In this document: positions 42,445 to 54,153 of the stretch, piece by piece
How positions within the stretch are numbered: the stretch's first letter is position 1
Layout of the letters: each line of letters begins with the position of its first letter
DNA from: Salvator merianae
Lineage: Eukaryota > Chordata > Lepidosauria > Squamata > Teiidae
DNA: 64,000 nucleotides
NCBI GenBank assembly: GCA_003586115.2
Contig: QVOM02000029.1
Coordinates: forward strand, 28,924,225-28,988,224
Direction: 5' to 3'
Position numbers and translations under genes: made by a program
The notes under the pieces: generated by a model
What the model was told of the DNA's origin: nothing
What the model saw: only the letters and a program-made list of their open reading frames with translations
Database searches by the model: none

Positions 42445-45420
42445 GAAATAAGAACATAAGAGGAGCCCTTCTGGATCAGGCCACAGTTCATCTAATTCAG
42501 CATCCTGTCTCACACAGTAACCCACTAATTGTTTCCAGGCATTCTCAAGCAGAAGACAAAGCAAAACCTCCACCTGCTCTCGACTCCTTGCAAAGGGCCT
42601 TTAGAGGCATTTGCAATTTGCTGAGGCCCCAGCATTTGGGAGTGTCTGTAGACACTCCTGAACACTTCTAGCTGTGGACAGCTAAATTGCTGACCACAGC
42701 TTGACCGGGAGCAGCTGGACTGCTCCTGGTCCACAGCATTCGCACCTGCTGCAGATCATGGTGTGGCATGGCTACAGCTGCACAGTTGTGCACCATGTTC
42801 CCAGTTGTCATGGAAATGACCAGATATTTCCATGACCACTGTCATAGCAGGTGGGCCAACAGTCACACTGTGAGGGCTGGAGCTTGATTCCGGCCTGTTC
42901 TAGCCCTCACAATGCAGATGGCCACTGCACCACTGGATCTGTTCTAGCATAGAATGGTATAATTATACCATTCTACTCTGGCAAGTGAGAACAGGCCCTT
43001 TATCTAATCATCACTTCTAATAGCCATTGATACACCTGTCCTTCATGAATTTGTCTAACTCTTTCTTAAACTATTCAGCTGGTTGCTGTCACCACCTTTT
43101 CTGGTAGTAAATTTCATAAACTGAAGATACACTGGGTGAAAAAGTGCTCTCCCCTTGTCAGTCCTAACTGTCCTTTCCGTCAGCTTCATAGAGTGACCTC
43201 TGGTTCTAGTGTTGTGTGATAGAGCAAATACTTTTCTCCTAACCACCATTTCCACACCATGCATGATTTTATATACTTCAGTCAGGTCAACTCTTAAATG
43301 ATGTCTTTCAAGTCTGAAGAGGCCTAGACTGGCAGGTGTTCCGCTCCCTTAATCATTCTGCTTGCTCTTTTCTGCACTTTTTCCAGTTCCACAATATCCT
43401 TCCTCAGGTGCGGTGACCACAATATTCCAAATTTAGCCTCATCATAGCTTTATAGAGAAGCAAAATGAAGCTTGCCAACTTATTTTCTATTCCCTTACTG
43501 ATTACCCCTATCATGGAATTTGCTGTTGTCACTGCTGCTGCACACGGGGTTGACACCTTCTTTGAGCTGTCCACCAGAACCCCAAGATCCCTTTCCTGGT
43601 GTTTCACAGAAAGCTCAGCCCTCATAAACGTATAGGTGTAGTTGGGGTCCTTTGCCTCAGTACTCATCATTTTGTACTTATTAAGACTGAAGAGCATTTG
43701 CCACTTGGTTACTCAATCCAGGTCTCTCTGGAGTTCTTCACAATCTCTTTTGATTTCAACTGGCCTGAATAATTTAGTGTCATCAGCAAACTTTGCTATC
43801 TCACTGCTTATCCCTACTTCTAGATCATTTATGAATAAATTTAAAAGCACAGGTACCAATAGTGCACCTTAGGGTACCCTACTTTTTATTTCCCTGCACT
43901 CTGAGAATTGTTCATTTATTAATAATCTATACTTGAGCCAGTTACCAACCCAGGACAGGACCTATTCTCTTATGCCATAACTGATGAGTTTATTCAAGAG
44001 GCTTTGATGAAGAACTTTGTCAAAAGCCTTCTGAAATTCCAGATAGACAATGTCAACTGGGTCACCTTTATCTATGCACGTGTAGACACTTTTAAGGAAT
44101 TCTAACCAGTTAATAAGCCACGATTTACCTTTGCAGAAGCCATGCTGATTTTCCTTCAACAATGCTTGCTTCTTTATGTGCATACTAATTTTATCCTTAA
44201 TGATGGTTTCCATCAGCTTACCTGGAACTGATGTTAAGCTGATTGGTCTGTAATTTCCTCAATCACCCCTGAACCACTTTTTCAAGATTGGTATTACATT
44301 TGCTACCCTCTGGTCTTCAAGCACAGACCTGATCTTAGGAAAAGATTATATATTTTGGCTAGAAGCTCAGCAATTTCATATTTGAGTTGTTTAAGGATTC
44401 TTGGATAAATGCCATCTGGTTCCAGCAATTTGTTAGCATTTAGTTAATCAAGACATGCAAGAACATCCTCCCTAGTTACCTCTATGCAATTTAATTTTTC
44501 AGACTCCCTCCCTGAAAAGATGTAGGCTGTAAGCATATGCCCTCTGTCTTCCTCAGTGAAAACAGAGGCGAGAATTTATTTAGCCTCTCTGCAACTTCTA
44601 TGTCCTCTTTAATTATCAGTACTATCTTTATACCATTTAATCATCCAGGCAGAAATTTCCAAAACTGAAACTAAAAGCTGGAAAAGCTTAGAATCGAATG
44701 TTCTTTGGTCCCAAACTAAGAGTTTCAGGCTCAGGCTCTTAGATATGACAATCCTTAAAAAGATCCTTTTCTTCATAAGCCGTCTTTGCAGTATTGGAAG
44801 CCACATATGCATTTAATTCCCCTGACAGAGCTTTTTTAGTTACCACTACAGTCCAGGGTTATAAATGAATCAACGCTGCTAGGTCGGTCTCCCTTTCCTG
44901 CATTACTGTCTTCAACATCAATATGTTATATTCTTTGTTCATCTCCAGATACATGACTAATATATTGCTTTTATCTGCCTGTCACCAAAATTCTCTGTTG
45001 TTGGTTCTGAAAATGTTGCTTGGTTCCCACAGAAATTTTGGAGGTTGAAGGACCTCCTTAACATTTCAGAACTCCAGGTCAACAAAACATAGAGCTCAGG
45101 GAAGAAGTCCTTCCATATCACTGGTTCCTGTCATGCCCCTGATCTGCCTCAGATTTCTCAAGCTCCTGCCTTCACTGTGGAGCAGAATGCCTTATCCTCA
45201 TGCCTATGTCTCTCTCTCTGCTTCTTCAGGTCAGCTACCTTAGCGTCAAGGGAAAAAGCTGTTCCCTGAGAGCCAAGATCTCATTACACCGAGCACATGC
45301 CCATGACTTCTGCTTAACAAGCAGACAGTCATACATATGTCATTCAGTGCAAAACACTGGAAAGCTCCCATCCTATCTAGCTTCATGGGTTTTAAATTAT
45401 TTTACTTTTTAAAATTATTA
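42445..45420 (-). mobile_element. CR1 LINE copy with RT and ORF1 remnants, split by MITE D
   Basis: Plus-strand text starts at the 3' tail (AGAACATAAGAGGAGCCC), stops at about 42616, and resumes at about 42999 after a MITE. From 43000 to 44600 it follows the antisense RT (motif A as DIVYLEFQKAFDKV near 44030-44070; GVLVDSSKKVSTPC near 43560). Near 45240-45360, minus strand, a CXXC-type piece CARCNEILALREQ is seen, resembling the ORF1 of squamate CR1-like LINEs. The endonuclease region between is missing or unrecognisable. Many stops and frameshifts. Confidence 0.7.
42617..42998 (-). mobile_element. MITE family D, copy 4, inside CR1
   Basis: A reversed D: TTGCAATTTGCTGAGG at left (terminus truncated), then GACCGGGAGCAGCTGGACTG, CAGTTGTCATGGAAATGACC, CTGGATCTGTTCTAGCATAG and right terminus CTGGCAAGTGAGAACAGGCCC. 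The CR1 sequence between its two flanks lacks about 50 bp. Confidence 0.6.
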
Positions 45421-47545
45421 AAATTATTTATGACTTGTTGCTATTTATTTCTGACCTTGTTTCTCTCAGTTGAGGAATATGGCTCCCCCCAGTAGCTCTT
45501 CTGAATCAACAGCAACTGCAAACCTCCTCTTCTCTAAGACTATGTGATGAAGCTAGCTTAGAAACCAGCCATCCTCTAGCAACTAAACCAGCCACACACC
45601 AAGTGCCCAACAAACGCTGCAATATTCAAAATATCCACCGCACAAACTCACCAGAGCACTAGCAAAATCCTCTGTCAAAGTCCTGTTACCTTTCCTTTGG
45701 TTTGGACTCAGGAGAGCATCCTTTCCCCCACTTGAGTCCACCCTCAAACTGGCCTTGCTTTCAGAGCAAGGGATACTTGGGGCATGAAATTAATATTCCA
45801 GCCATGCCTTATGCTCTAAGTGGTCAGCAACCCTCGGTATAGGGCTTATCTTCAGAGTAAAGTTATCTGTTCCTACATTTTCTCTCCTGTTCTGCCTGTC
45901 ATGTTCTGCCTTGCCTCTACATGAGAATTGAGAAATTAAGAATGTATATTTGATTTATAACAGTGGTGGATAACCTTTTTCTTAAAAAAAGAAAAAAAAA
46001 GCATATACCAGTAGGCCAGAAATAGCCACCATCCAGACAGCCATTTCCATTGTCACAAATGGGTGGCTCCCTTCTGCTCTCATGGCTGTTTGGACAACTT
46101 GAAACCCAGAGGCTGCCCTAGATGGCCACTTCAGCACAGGGGGACAATATCTGACTGATATGCTATCCTCACGCTGAATGAAGACCCAGAGCTCCAGGCC
46201 GCATACAGTGTACTTCCAAGAAAGCATACTTCCAAGAAAGCATCTGGTTACCAGCCATACTCCTAAGCAGCAAATCCAGCTCTGTACTAGAGTCAGTCTG
46301 GATGTTGTAGAGCCTCAGCCATCTGGCCAAGGTCCTCCTTCTCTCACACTAGTCCAGTCAGTATATGAAGCCTGAGAAACAGAGAGACCAGTGAGCTTCA
46401 TTGCAGAGTAGAGAATTGAACCCTGGTTTCTCAGATCACGACTGCTTTTTATATGACAAGAACATTACATTGCTTGAAGGAACCAGACCACTTCATACCT
46501 AATTTTTAAGGAAGAAATCATTGAGTTAATCTGAATGAAGCATAGCCTTTCTGTCAGTATAGCCCTTTGGCTTTCCTCTTCTAATGGTACACCTTGGAAA
46601 AAGCCAACATTTGGGAGCACAGCTGATGATTTGAAAGACTATTCTATCTAGACAGCAGCAGAACATGGCTGCCATGACAGATAATACATGGCTGCTACTT
46701 TGTGCCAACTGCAAGACTGGCAAAGCGTAATTGTTAGAATATGACAATGCTTAAAAAATACATTTTCTGGGTGGGAAAAAGCTAACAAAATAAATTGTTT
46801 TCATGTTTATATATCTGGATCCTTATTTTTCAGTGTTGTTCAGATGGCACCAGCAACCAATTGTCTGGGTAGCAAACTATAATTAGGGTAGTCTTTCATC
46901 TGTTTATTTTCTTCCAGTGACATTTTGAAATGAGCCTTCAGGAAGAACTTAGGGTGAGTGAACATACTGGCAAGCTTTTGAAACTTCTGCACTTGCTGCC
47001 AGCCATCCAGCATTTCCTTACTAAAATGTCAATAAGCTAGACATCATATGTCATCTTACATCACTTCTAAAAGCATCTTCTCTTTATATTAGACCAGATG
47101 TTAACATCCCCAGAAAAATGAATTTCTGCATGCGTGCATATAGACAAAATACATTTACGTATTTACTGTTGCTGAAAAGATTTGGGTATACTTTATCTTG
47201 TTATCAGGTTGAAGAGTTCCAGGAGAAGAATGCCCTTGAGTCTCCTTGCTTAGGAAAGTATAATAGGTAAATGCAAAAAGAAGTAGTACTGAAAAACAAA
47301 AAGAAAATGAAAATGTATGCATATATATATATATTCAAAATCATTGGCTGAAGTTGAACTTCCCTTAGACCACACCAGTATGTGGAAGGGAAACTCCTAG
47401 TATGCTCGCTGGTCTGGGATACTGGGCAGTGTGGAATCACTCTATTTCTTCACATAGAACACTTTTCCTTTTATATATGGAGGCAGTTGCATCTGGGGTG
47501 CATAGGGGAAGTGTCATGATCAATGCCCAGTAGGATGCCTCCTTG
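45421..47545. other. Mostly unassigned, no gene seen
   Basis: 45440-45780 may be the CR1 5' UTR. A direct 16-bp repeat TACTTCCAAGAAAGCA occurs at 46211-46226 and 46227-46242. A (TA)n run sits at 47318-47332. One MIR-like piece is listed separately. Confidence 0.35.
46375..46465 (-). mobile_element. MIR-like SINE fragment
   Basis: GAGAATTGAACCCTGGTTTC on the plus strand is the reverse of a tRNA-type B box; CAGATCACGACTGC beyond it fits the MIR A-box side. Confidence 0.45.
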
Positions 47546-47547
47546 GA

Positions 47548-48108
47548 CCTTTCCACAATGTCTGGTATATCAGTCCAGTGCAAGTCTAGACCCCTTCTGG
47601 GTCTGTCATTTTGTACTCTGGAGTGGAATAGAAGAGGACCTGCCCCTGCTAGGCCAATCGGTCCACAGTGGATGGAGTATAGCCTGGTCTAAGTGGCCAA
47701 AATGGTCAACTAGATGGGATATCAGTAGATCTGCTTTAACAGATCTTACTGGCTGTCCAGGGCCCCCTGGAATGGAACAGGGAAGCACGTGGAAGGGCAC
47801 ATGCACCCCTGTTCCAGTTGGGCAGGGGGGGCACTTTCTCTGTGTACCAGATTTTGCTGCCAAAATGCCCCCCCCCCCGAGGCTCCAAGGCCAGGAACTT
47901 TCATTTCTGGCTGTTAGAGCTGTCACAACAAGTTCCAAAGCCTGCTCAAGCATCAAAGCAGCATGGGGCAGCATAGAGCCTGTCCAGAACATGCTGTCCA
48001 AGTGTGGATGGCCTTGTTCCAGGACAGCTGGACCGCTGTAGCAGAGACCGGTTCCAGTTGGAGTACTTCCAGCTGGAGCAGTCCAGTCCTCGCAAATGCA
48101 GAAATGGC
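47548..48108. mobile_element. MITE family J, copy 4
   Basis: Left end about GACCTTTCCACAATGTCTGG, right end GCAAATGCAGAAATGGCC. Internal GTATAGCCTGGTCTAAGTGG, CCAAAATGGTCAACTAG and GGCCAGGAACTTTCATTTC are J-type. The paired 172-codon frames on both strands (47523-48041 and 47606-48124) mirror its GC content and are not genes. It ends 18 bp upstream of the candidate exon. Confidence 0.5.
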
Positions 48109-48126
48109 CTTGTCTCTGTTTCAAAG

Positions 48127-48266
48127 AGACACCTACACTGAAGGTGGAAAAATTGTATCCTCACAACATGGTATACTGGGCAGCACTTATGTCCACTGTG
48201 AGGTGCATTATACCACAGTAGATGGAAACATGGTGGCAGAAAATGCTTCAGTGCACATCCCACCCA
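48127..48266 (+). CDS. Candidate internal exon, product unknown
   Basis: A 140-bp open stretch preceded by a pyrimidine-rich tract and acceptor AG (CTTGTCTCTGTTTCAAAG) and followed by a consensus donor (CCCA then GTAAGT at 48267-48272). It encodes about 46 residues including DTYTEGGKIVSSQHG and a later YVHCEVHY then an N-glycosylation sequon NAS. The composition resembles an extracellular beta-strand domain with one cysteine. Start phase 2, end phase 1. No partner exon was found in the window, so it could be a lone exon of a gene with large introns, or chance. I do not recognise the protein. The MITE directly upstream lies within the branch-point region. Confidence 0.35.
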
Positions 48267-48700
48267 GTAAGTGGAGATGTAATCATAGTCCCTGTCTTTC
48301 ACATGCTCCCTTGAAAATACTTCTCCAGGAACCGGTTTAGAAATGATCTCAGCATCTATTACATACTCTTCTCTTAATGTCTGGTGGTAAAGCAGGCACA
48401 GAGATGGCCCAGAAGCATCCTGGGGCTCTGAGCAGAGCCAACTCCATTTTGTTTTAAAATCTGAGCCTTGGAAGGAAAATGTAGTTAGAATATTTTTTTC
48501 TGTGCCCCCCCATTCCCTCTCCCATTTGTCTGCCAGGAAATGCAGAGTACTGAGCAATCCCGATGCAATCAGTGCAGATGATTGCTAGCTTCCTTGGTAA
48601 ACAAAGACTTGTTCCAGACTCTGGTACATTCCTGTTTGCACACTAAAACACTACCAAGTCTGTTATCAGGACACCTTTGTGTCACCAGATCTGTGGGATC
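48267..48700. other. Unassigned sequence after candidate exon
   Basis: If 48127-48266 is an exon, this is intron. Nothing else seen. Confidence 0.3.
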
Positions 48701-48807
48701 ATGTAAATAATCCAGGTGTGAGATCGTGGAATGCTTCCAGCAGAAATTTGGGGACCTCTGAAAAAAGAGTGATGTTTACCCATTGATTGCCTTTCGGCAT
48801 TTGCAAG

Positions 48808-49425
48808 CTACCTCATTGTCCCCACTCCTGACAGCAAACACACCGCCATTTGCTTAGCCAGAGATATAAGCAGACAGCCCAACACGTATGCAGCTGGATG
48901 CACCTGGCACTGAAAGAAAGTCACTTGCAAAGTCCCATCACTACAATTGACCACAAACTCACATGGACCTTGTCCCTTCCTTTGCCCTATTGCACTCACA
49001 TATTGCATCGCCCCAGAGCTGACCTTTAGAATTAGGGTCAACCCCTTTTGTTCAGTATTAGGATAAATTATCCCAGATCAGGTGATGAAACTCAACAACA
49101 TATTGCCCCTTCACCTGGATTCACCCTGCACTCTGCTGAACTTCAGCCACAATGGAACATTCCAACAGCACTTTTAAATCCCCACGTTTCCATTGCCATT
49201 TGCTGCCTTTGACTGCTGCTTCAGTCCAGAGTTGCTGTAGAACATGAACTTTGCTTCAAGTACTTTGTATCCTGCTTGCTGTGTCTGCTGAGACAGCTTG
49301 CCTAAGAATGGTAGTTGCCTCAGAACATCTGAGTTGCAGAGTTGTGCTTTTGCCCTTTTGCACAATTCTTCTCTTTTGCTATTTGGATCATCTATAGGGC
49401 CAGAGACTGCTATGGTGAATCTTCA
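48808..49425 (-). pseudogene. Possible degenerate coding relic
   Basis: One minus-strand frame, without frameshift, runs from about 49425 to 48808 with three internal stops (49174-49176 and two further left). The open parts look protein-like (IAVSGPIDDPNSKREEL; CNSDVLRQLPFLGKLSQQ; SAIGQRKGQGPCEFVVNC). The stop density is close to chance, so the case is weak. It could be a retroelement gag piece or a processed pseudogene; no domain was recognised. Confidence 0.2.
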
Positions 49426-50348
49426 CTCCTGATACCTCATCACAGCAGAGGGTGAGATTTCCATGTGATCCCTTGTTAGATTAGGGTCCCCAGTCAGCTC
49501 TTTGGGTAGTCCCTCCCTTTTCTCTTCCACAAACACACACAGAGAGACACCATTTGGGGGTTTTATTCTTCTTTCTGAGAGTCAAACAGCCCCACAGTAA
49601 TTTGGTGGAGCTACCTCAGTACTCGTATTAGTTTGATTGCATTTTTCTCTGCCTTTTGTTGTATTTCTGACATTGGCAACCAGCCATTGCTTACCAAACT
49701 TGACAATTTTGTTGTCTTAGCCATTCTGAGCCTCATTTTCTGTTTTCAGAGAATCCATAGTTCTGTAGTGTTTTATGCCTTTCTGCTTGTTCTTTTGTTA
49801 CCCCAGTTACTTCTCCATTTTAAAAACTTATCTGGCTGTAAGGTCTCACTGGAGTCTTAGTGTCTGAGCAAAGCTAATTTCCCCAAATCAGTATAACATA
49901 ACAGAAATAAACATGGTTATGAATAAGAAGCAAAAAGCATAAAAACAGACTTATTTCAACTAGCATTCTGTTCTCAGTTTTGAGTTCTTTAGGGGAAACA
50001 AAAAGCTTAAAACGAGGATACCAGCACAAGAGCTGTCTCCCAACTCATTTTTTTTCTAGCAACAGGTATTCATACATACTTTGCAACAAGTAGTACTCAT
50101 TCTGTATTAGAAAGGGAATGTTTGTATCCCACTGCAAATATCATTTTTTTTTTAAAAAAAAGCTATCTTTAATATAAGTAGAAGAAATACATTGTACATT
50201 CCATACATAAACAGGAATAATGTGCTTCAGAGGGAGGTTACTTCTACAACAGGGATGTAAAGAAATATTTTCTGAACATATTACTTTTCATTCTTTATAT
50301 AAGATAGTTTTATATCACTTCCTATTAGAAACCTTGATTTACAATAAG
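49426..50348. other. Unique sequence, no gene seen
   Basis: A poly-T/poly-A junction near 50143-50161. Otherwise nothing recognised. Confidence 0.35.
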
Positions 50349-50527
50349 GTCCTTTCTGCACTGGGTCTTTTTACAGATTATATCCCGGAATAGAGATCTG
50401 ACATCCACATGCTGGTGCAAACTATGGCAGGATCCAGGTGGGGTCTGCCATAGTTTGCACTAGCATGCCAAAGACAGATCCCTATTCTGGGATATAATCC
50501 AGAACAAGGCCCAGTGCAAAAAGGGCT
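50349..50527. mobile_element. MITE family C, copy 4
   Basis: Ends GTCCTTTCTGCACTGGG and CCCAGTGCAAAAAGGGC; arms ATTATATCCCGGAATAGAG and CTATTCTGGGATATAATCC. Confidence 0.7.
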
Positions 50528-52440
50528 CATAAGAACCAATAGAATAAAATGGATAAAAGAGTTCATTTCATAAAATGCTGCTCCTCAATCTATCATTATT
50601 AGGCTGCATCCCCATGAAAAAAGGTAAAGGTATTTGATGGGCCACAGCATTTGTTCCTGACCTAGAGGTGGGACATGTGGCATCTGCATGCCCCTTGCCT
50701 CCTGTATTCAGAAATTTTGGAAATCTGCCATTTTCTGCTCATCACAAAATAGGACAGTGTGGAGCAGGGGACAAGCAGGCAGCTCACAGCCCTGCCATCC
50801 CTCTTCATTGTGGCAGCACAAGTGTCCTAAGAGAGCCAGTACCCACACAGTTGTTCTTCCTGCCTTGCAGAAAGGATGGCTTGTAGCTGGGTTACCCAGA
50901 AGGCATATCTCAGGAGTGCTGTGACATGCAAAGGCAAGGGCACTGCCAAGGCACAGACACTCTTAAACCATGGAAATGACGTGAAATATAATTGGCATGA
51001 AGGTTGCAGATATAGGGAAACTGACCAGCACCATGGACCCTGGATTTAGACCAAAGTTTAGCCATTTTTCCCCTACCTGTACCCATTTTTAAAGGACAAG
51101 CCTGACTGCAAAAAGGCCAACATTTTCTTTCTCATAAAAGGAACAAAGAGAATAAGAAAAGCCCTTTTCCTGGGCAAGATTCAATTCAGGAAATTAAAGA
51201 CATTAATGATTAAATAGGATTTGGGACAAGTATTTAGCAATCCAGACTAGCCTGTTGTTCCAGTCTACATCTTGTTGCAGATCGACCTATCAAAAGGTCA
51301 AGATTACAATCCATCTTTCATCCAATGAGCTAACTTCTGCACTTGGGAAGAAGAGCATAAAAGTTCAGGTTTTTTTCCATTAAGTATGAAAGTTTTCCCA
51401 ACATCAATGAAGAAAGAAGATTTCAACTTGAGATCATCCATCCCACCCCCTTTTTTCTGGCTGGCAGCTGCTTCTTCCTTCCTCCTGCTGAAATGGAGAG
51501 AGAAAAACTGAATTCTCCAAGAAGACTGCTTTTATCTTCATCTCTCTCTCCATGCCACCTGGCAAAAGAGCTGTTTTTAATAAGTGAGTGAGGGCTGTGG
51601 AGAATTTCCACTTCCCCATCTCTGGCTTTTGATCCCTAAGCATGCACAGACCTATGCATCTTTTCCCCACAATTTTCCTTTTAGGCATAGTGAAGATGTG
51701 CCTGGAGAAGACTACAGATGGGTGACATTATTTGGTCCTTTAGTGTTAGGATATTAAGAACATTTCTAGCCTCTTCCCAGGCACGCACACGCACGCACAC
51801 ACACACACACACTCAAACACACTCACTTTTCTGTGTCAACTCATAGACTAGTTAGGTCTCCTTACTTAGTTTTGAAGCTAAACCTTTTATTTTCCTTTTT
51901 CCTTATCTGCTCCTAGCAATTGCCTAATTAACTGTGATACTAGCTAATTCTGGCAAATTGCATTGGTTATTGCTATTTCTTCTGGTTTCAAGTCTTTTTG
52001 CTGGGTTTTAATAAAGGTGCATCATTGTTTTCAAGGAATCCTGAGTCTAAGAGTGCTTTCCTTTTACTCCCTCTTTGTTTGGAGTCTCTTAGCCAATTTA
52101 ACGTTTAAAAACCTTATTATAAAAGATCTCAAGAGTCTGTAGCTGGGTCCACTAATCCCCATTAAAAACCAGTATCCCCAATACAGCTTGCAACAGATTC
52201 CAATGCACATGTGAATGCCACACCTCTTCGGGCTTCACCAGGAGTACTTTTCACTCATTTGGGATTCAGCCTGAGAAGAAAAGTGAAGTTGACACAGAAA
52301 AGAGAATGCGGAGAGACACTCCTTGATATATATTTGCAACCAGGAAATGAAAAGGCAAAGATCACCAACTTGAATTGAATCTAGGTGCATAATGGTTGCC
52401 ATGGAGCTGAGAAAAAGGAACTTCATACAAACATTTGGTG
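50528..52440. other. Mostly unique sequence with a CA repeat
   Basis: No gene seen. The overlapping plus frames at 50668-50924 and the minus frames at 51423-51688 have no domain support. (CA)n is listed separately. Confidence 0.35.
51783..51812. repeat. (CA)n microsatellite
   Basis: GCACGCACACGCACG leading into an uninterrupted CACACA run. Confidence 0.9.
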
Positions 52441-52444
52441 TCAT

Positions 52445-52660
52445 AGGCACTTTCTTCACTGGGGTTAAATCCAGAATAAATTCTGGAATAAGGGCCTGCC
52501 ATCTGTGTGCTAGTGTGGCCTAGGGTAGACCCCACTTCCTCTAATCATGCTTTGTCAGTATTAGATGAAACATGGGCAGGGTAGGGCACCCAAAATGGCA
52601 CCCTAGCCCGGTATAGCAGTAGATCTCTATAACAAATAAATAAACTACCAATAAAGTTTT
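52445..52660. mobile_element. MITE fragment, C/J mixture
   Basis: TAAATCCAGAATAAATTCTG, GGGCCTGCCATCTGTGTGC are C-like; AGGGCACCCAAAATGGCACC and AGTAGATCTCTATAAC are J-like. No right end was found. Confidence 0.4.
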
Positions 52661-52841
52661 AAATAATATAATTTTATATTTCACAATAACCATAAACTAC
52701 ACTGATGTATAAACATAATCATAAAAAACAATGATGATGTTCTTAGATCAGTGTAGTTTACAACTATTGTGAGTACATTGCCCTGGAACTTTTGAGTTTC
52801 TTCTTGGTTTTATGTTTCAGGTTCATTGATTGTTTGTTTAC

Positions 52842-52927
52842 CAGTGGCAGCCGGCAGCTTTAAGACTGGGTGTTCGCGCTTTGTTCGGGGCGCAAACACC
52901 TGGGCTTAAAGCCACCGGCCACCGCTG
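52842..52927. mobile_element. 86-bp hAT hairpin, perfect 8-bp duplication
   Basis: Element CAGTGGCAGCCGGCAG...GGCCACCGCTG, flanked by TTGTTTAC at 52834-52841 and TTGTTTAC at 52928-52935. The arms CCGGCAGCTTTAAGACTGGG and TGGGCTTAAAGCCACCGG pair with about five mismatches; the loop is TTTGTTCGGG. GC-rich with several CpGs. Confidence 0.85.
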
Positions 52928-52959
52928 TTGTTTACTTTTAGCAGTCGACCTCAACATTG

Positions 52960-53312
52960 AGATCTACAACTGGCCAGAACTGGTATACTAGACCAGAAAG
53001 GCTTGCAAACAGCATGCCCCCCCCATGGTCTAGTATATCACGGAGTACCTATTTTGATGGTGCTCTAGGAAGCACTGCAGGAAGTGGATCTGGCCTAAAA
53101 ACTGCCAGGTCAGAAACAATGAAGACAGGGAACTTTCTGAGGCAGTGGCCCAGGGCTGGAGGGAACAGGTTGTCTGAATGCAGAAGGCCCTGTTCCACTC
53201 CAATGGCAACCAGTCCCAGCATGGGATGGCTTTCTCCAGCAGGAACTCATCCCAGCATGCAACTCATACCAGCAAAGAATGGCTTGCAAAAGAGCTACAT
53301 GCAGAAAGGCCC
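52960..53312. mobile_element. MITE family J-related element
   Basis: CTGGTATACTAGACCAG, a mirrored TGGTCTAGTATATCAC, TTCAGAAACAATGAAGAC-like text and CCAGCATGGGATGGC recur with 31380-31835. Right end GCTACATGCAGAAAGGCCC. Confidence 0.5.
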
Positions 53313-54150
53313 AGAATGATCATCTTTATGCTGCTTATCTAGTTGGAATGGGGTGGGCCATGGGTTTTTAATGTTATCTGTCTCCTTGAGAATGTGCAAG
53401 GTCACATAAATGGCAGCTTGGATAGGGAGAAGCAAAGCAGCAGCTGAGGAAACTACTGCTGCTGCATATAACAAACCAGGTACAGAACGGCTGTGACTAC
53501 TCTGTTCACACACAGAGAAGCAGCTTCACCAGTCTCTGCCCTGTTCCTCCCTGGCTGAGCTGTCACTCACCTGAACCTGCCCGCACTCAAGTAGACAGAA
53601 AACATTTAAGAAGCAACGGTCTTTTTTGCCCAGAATGTGCGAGGATGGGAGTTATTGCACTTGAATCCCTGTGGCTTTTGAACCCAGTATTTCTACATCT
53701 TAAGATTCTCTTTTATAATACATTATATGTTTCTGTTAATAGTGGTAGAAAAGGAAATCAGATGCTGAAACGCTTATAAATTGTTTTCTGCCGCGGCCTT
53801 ATTAATACTTGCTAAAGAAAATGGTGTCTATATGTATGAGGTCAGCTATTTTGGGTGACAAAGTAACTGATATGGGGTACAGTTCTAAAATTTGGTACTC
53901 CTCCAGGTTTTAATTAGATCACTGCTGTAACACCAGTAGTTCAGGCTCTTCTCACTTCTTCCAGTGGATTATGTAAAATCCCTAAAATTGCAGTAAAGAA
54001 AAAAGGGAACATGGAACTTGATGCTATAACTTATAACTCTGTTAGTATATCTTCTGTTCCTTTACTACTTCTGGCCAACCAAACAACATGTTGGAAAAAG
54101 CTGGATGGGGGGCGGGGGAGAGAATGTGTGAAAAAGAGAGTGTGACTGCA
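53313..54150. other. Unique sequence, no gene seen
   Basis: No repeat or supported exon. Confidence 0.35.
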
Positions 54151-54153
54151 ACC

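Noticed and set aside
45200..45412. 70-codon plus frame
   Set aside because: It is the antisense shadow of a CR1 ORF1 remnant.
47523..48124. Paired 172-codon frames on both strands
   Set aside because: Mirror openings in a GC-richer MITE; no domain and not kept in sister copies.
47946..48557. 203-codon minus frame overlapping the candidate exon
   Set aside because: It crosses a MITE edge and shows no domain; the plus-strand exon has splice support, this has none.
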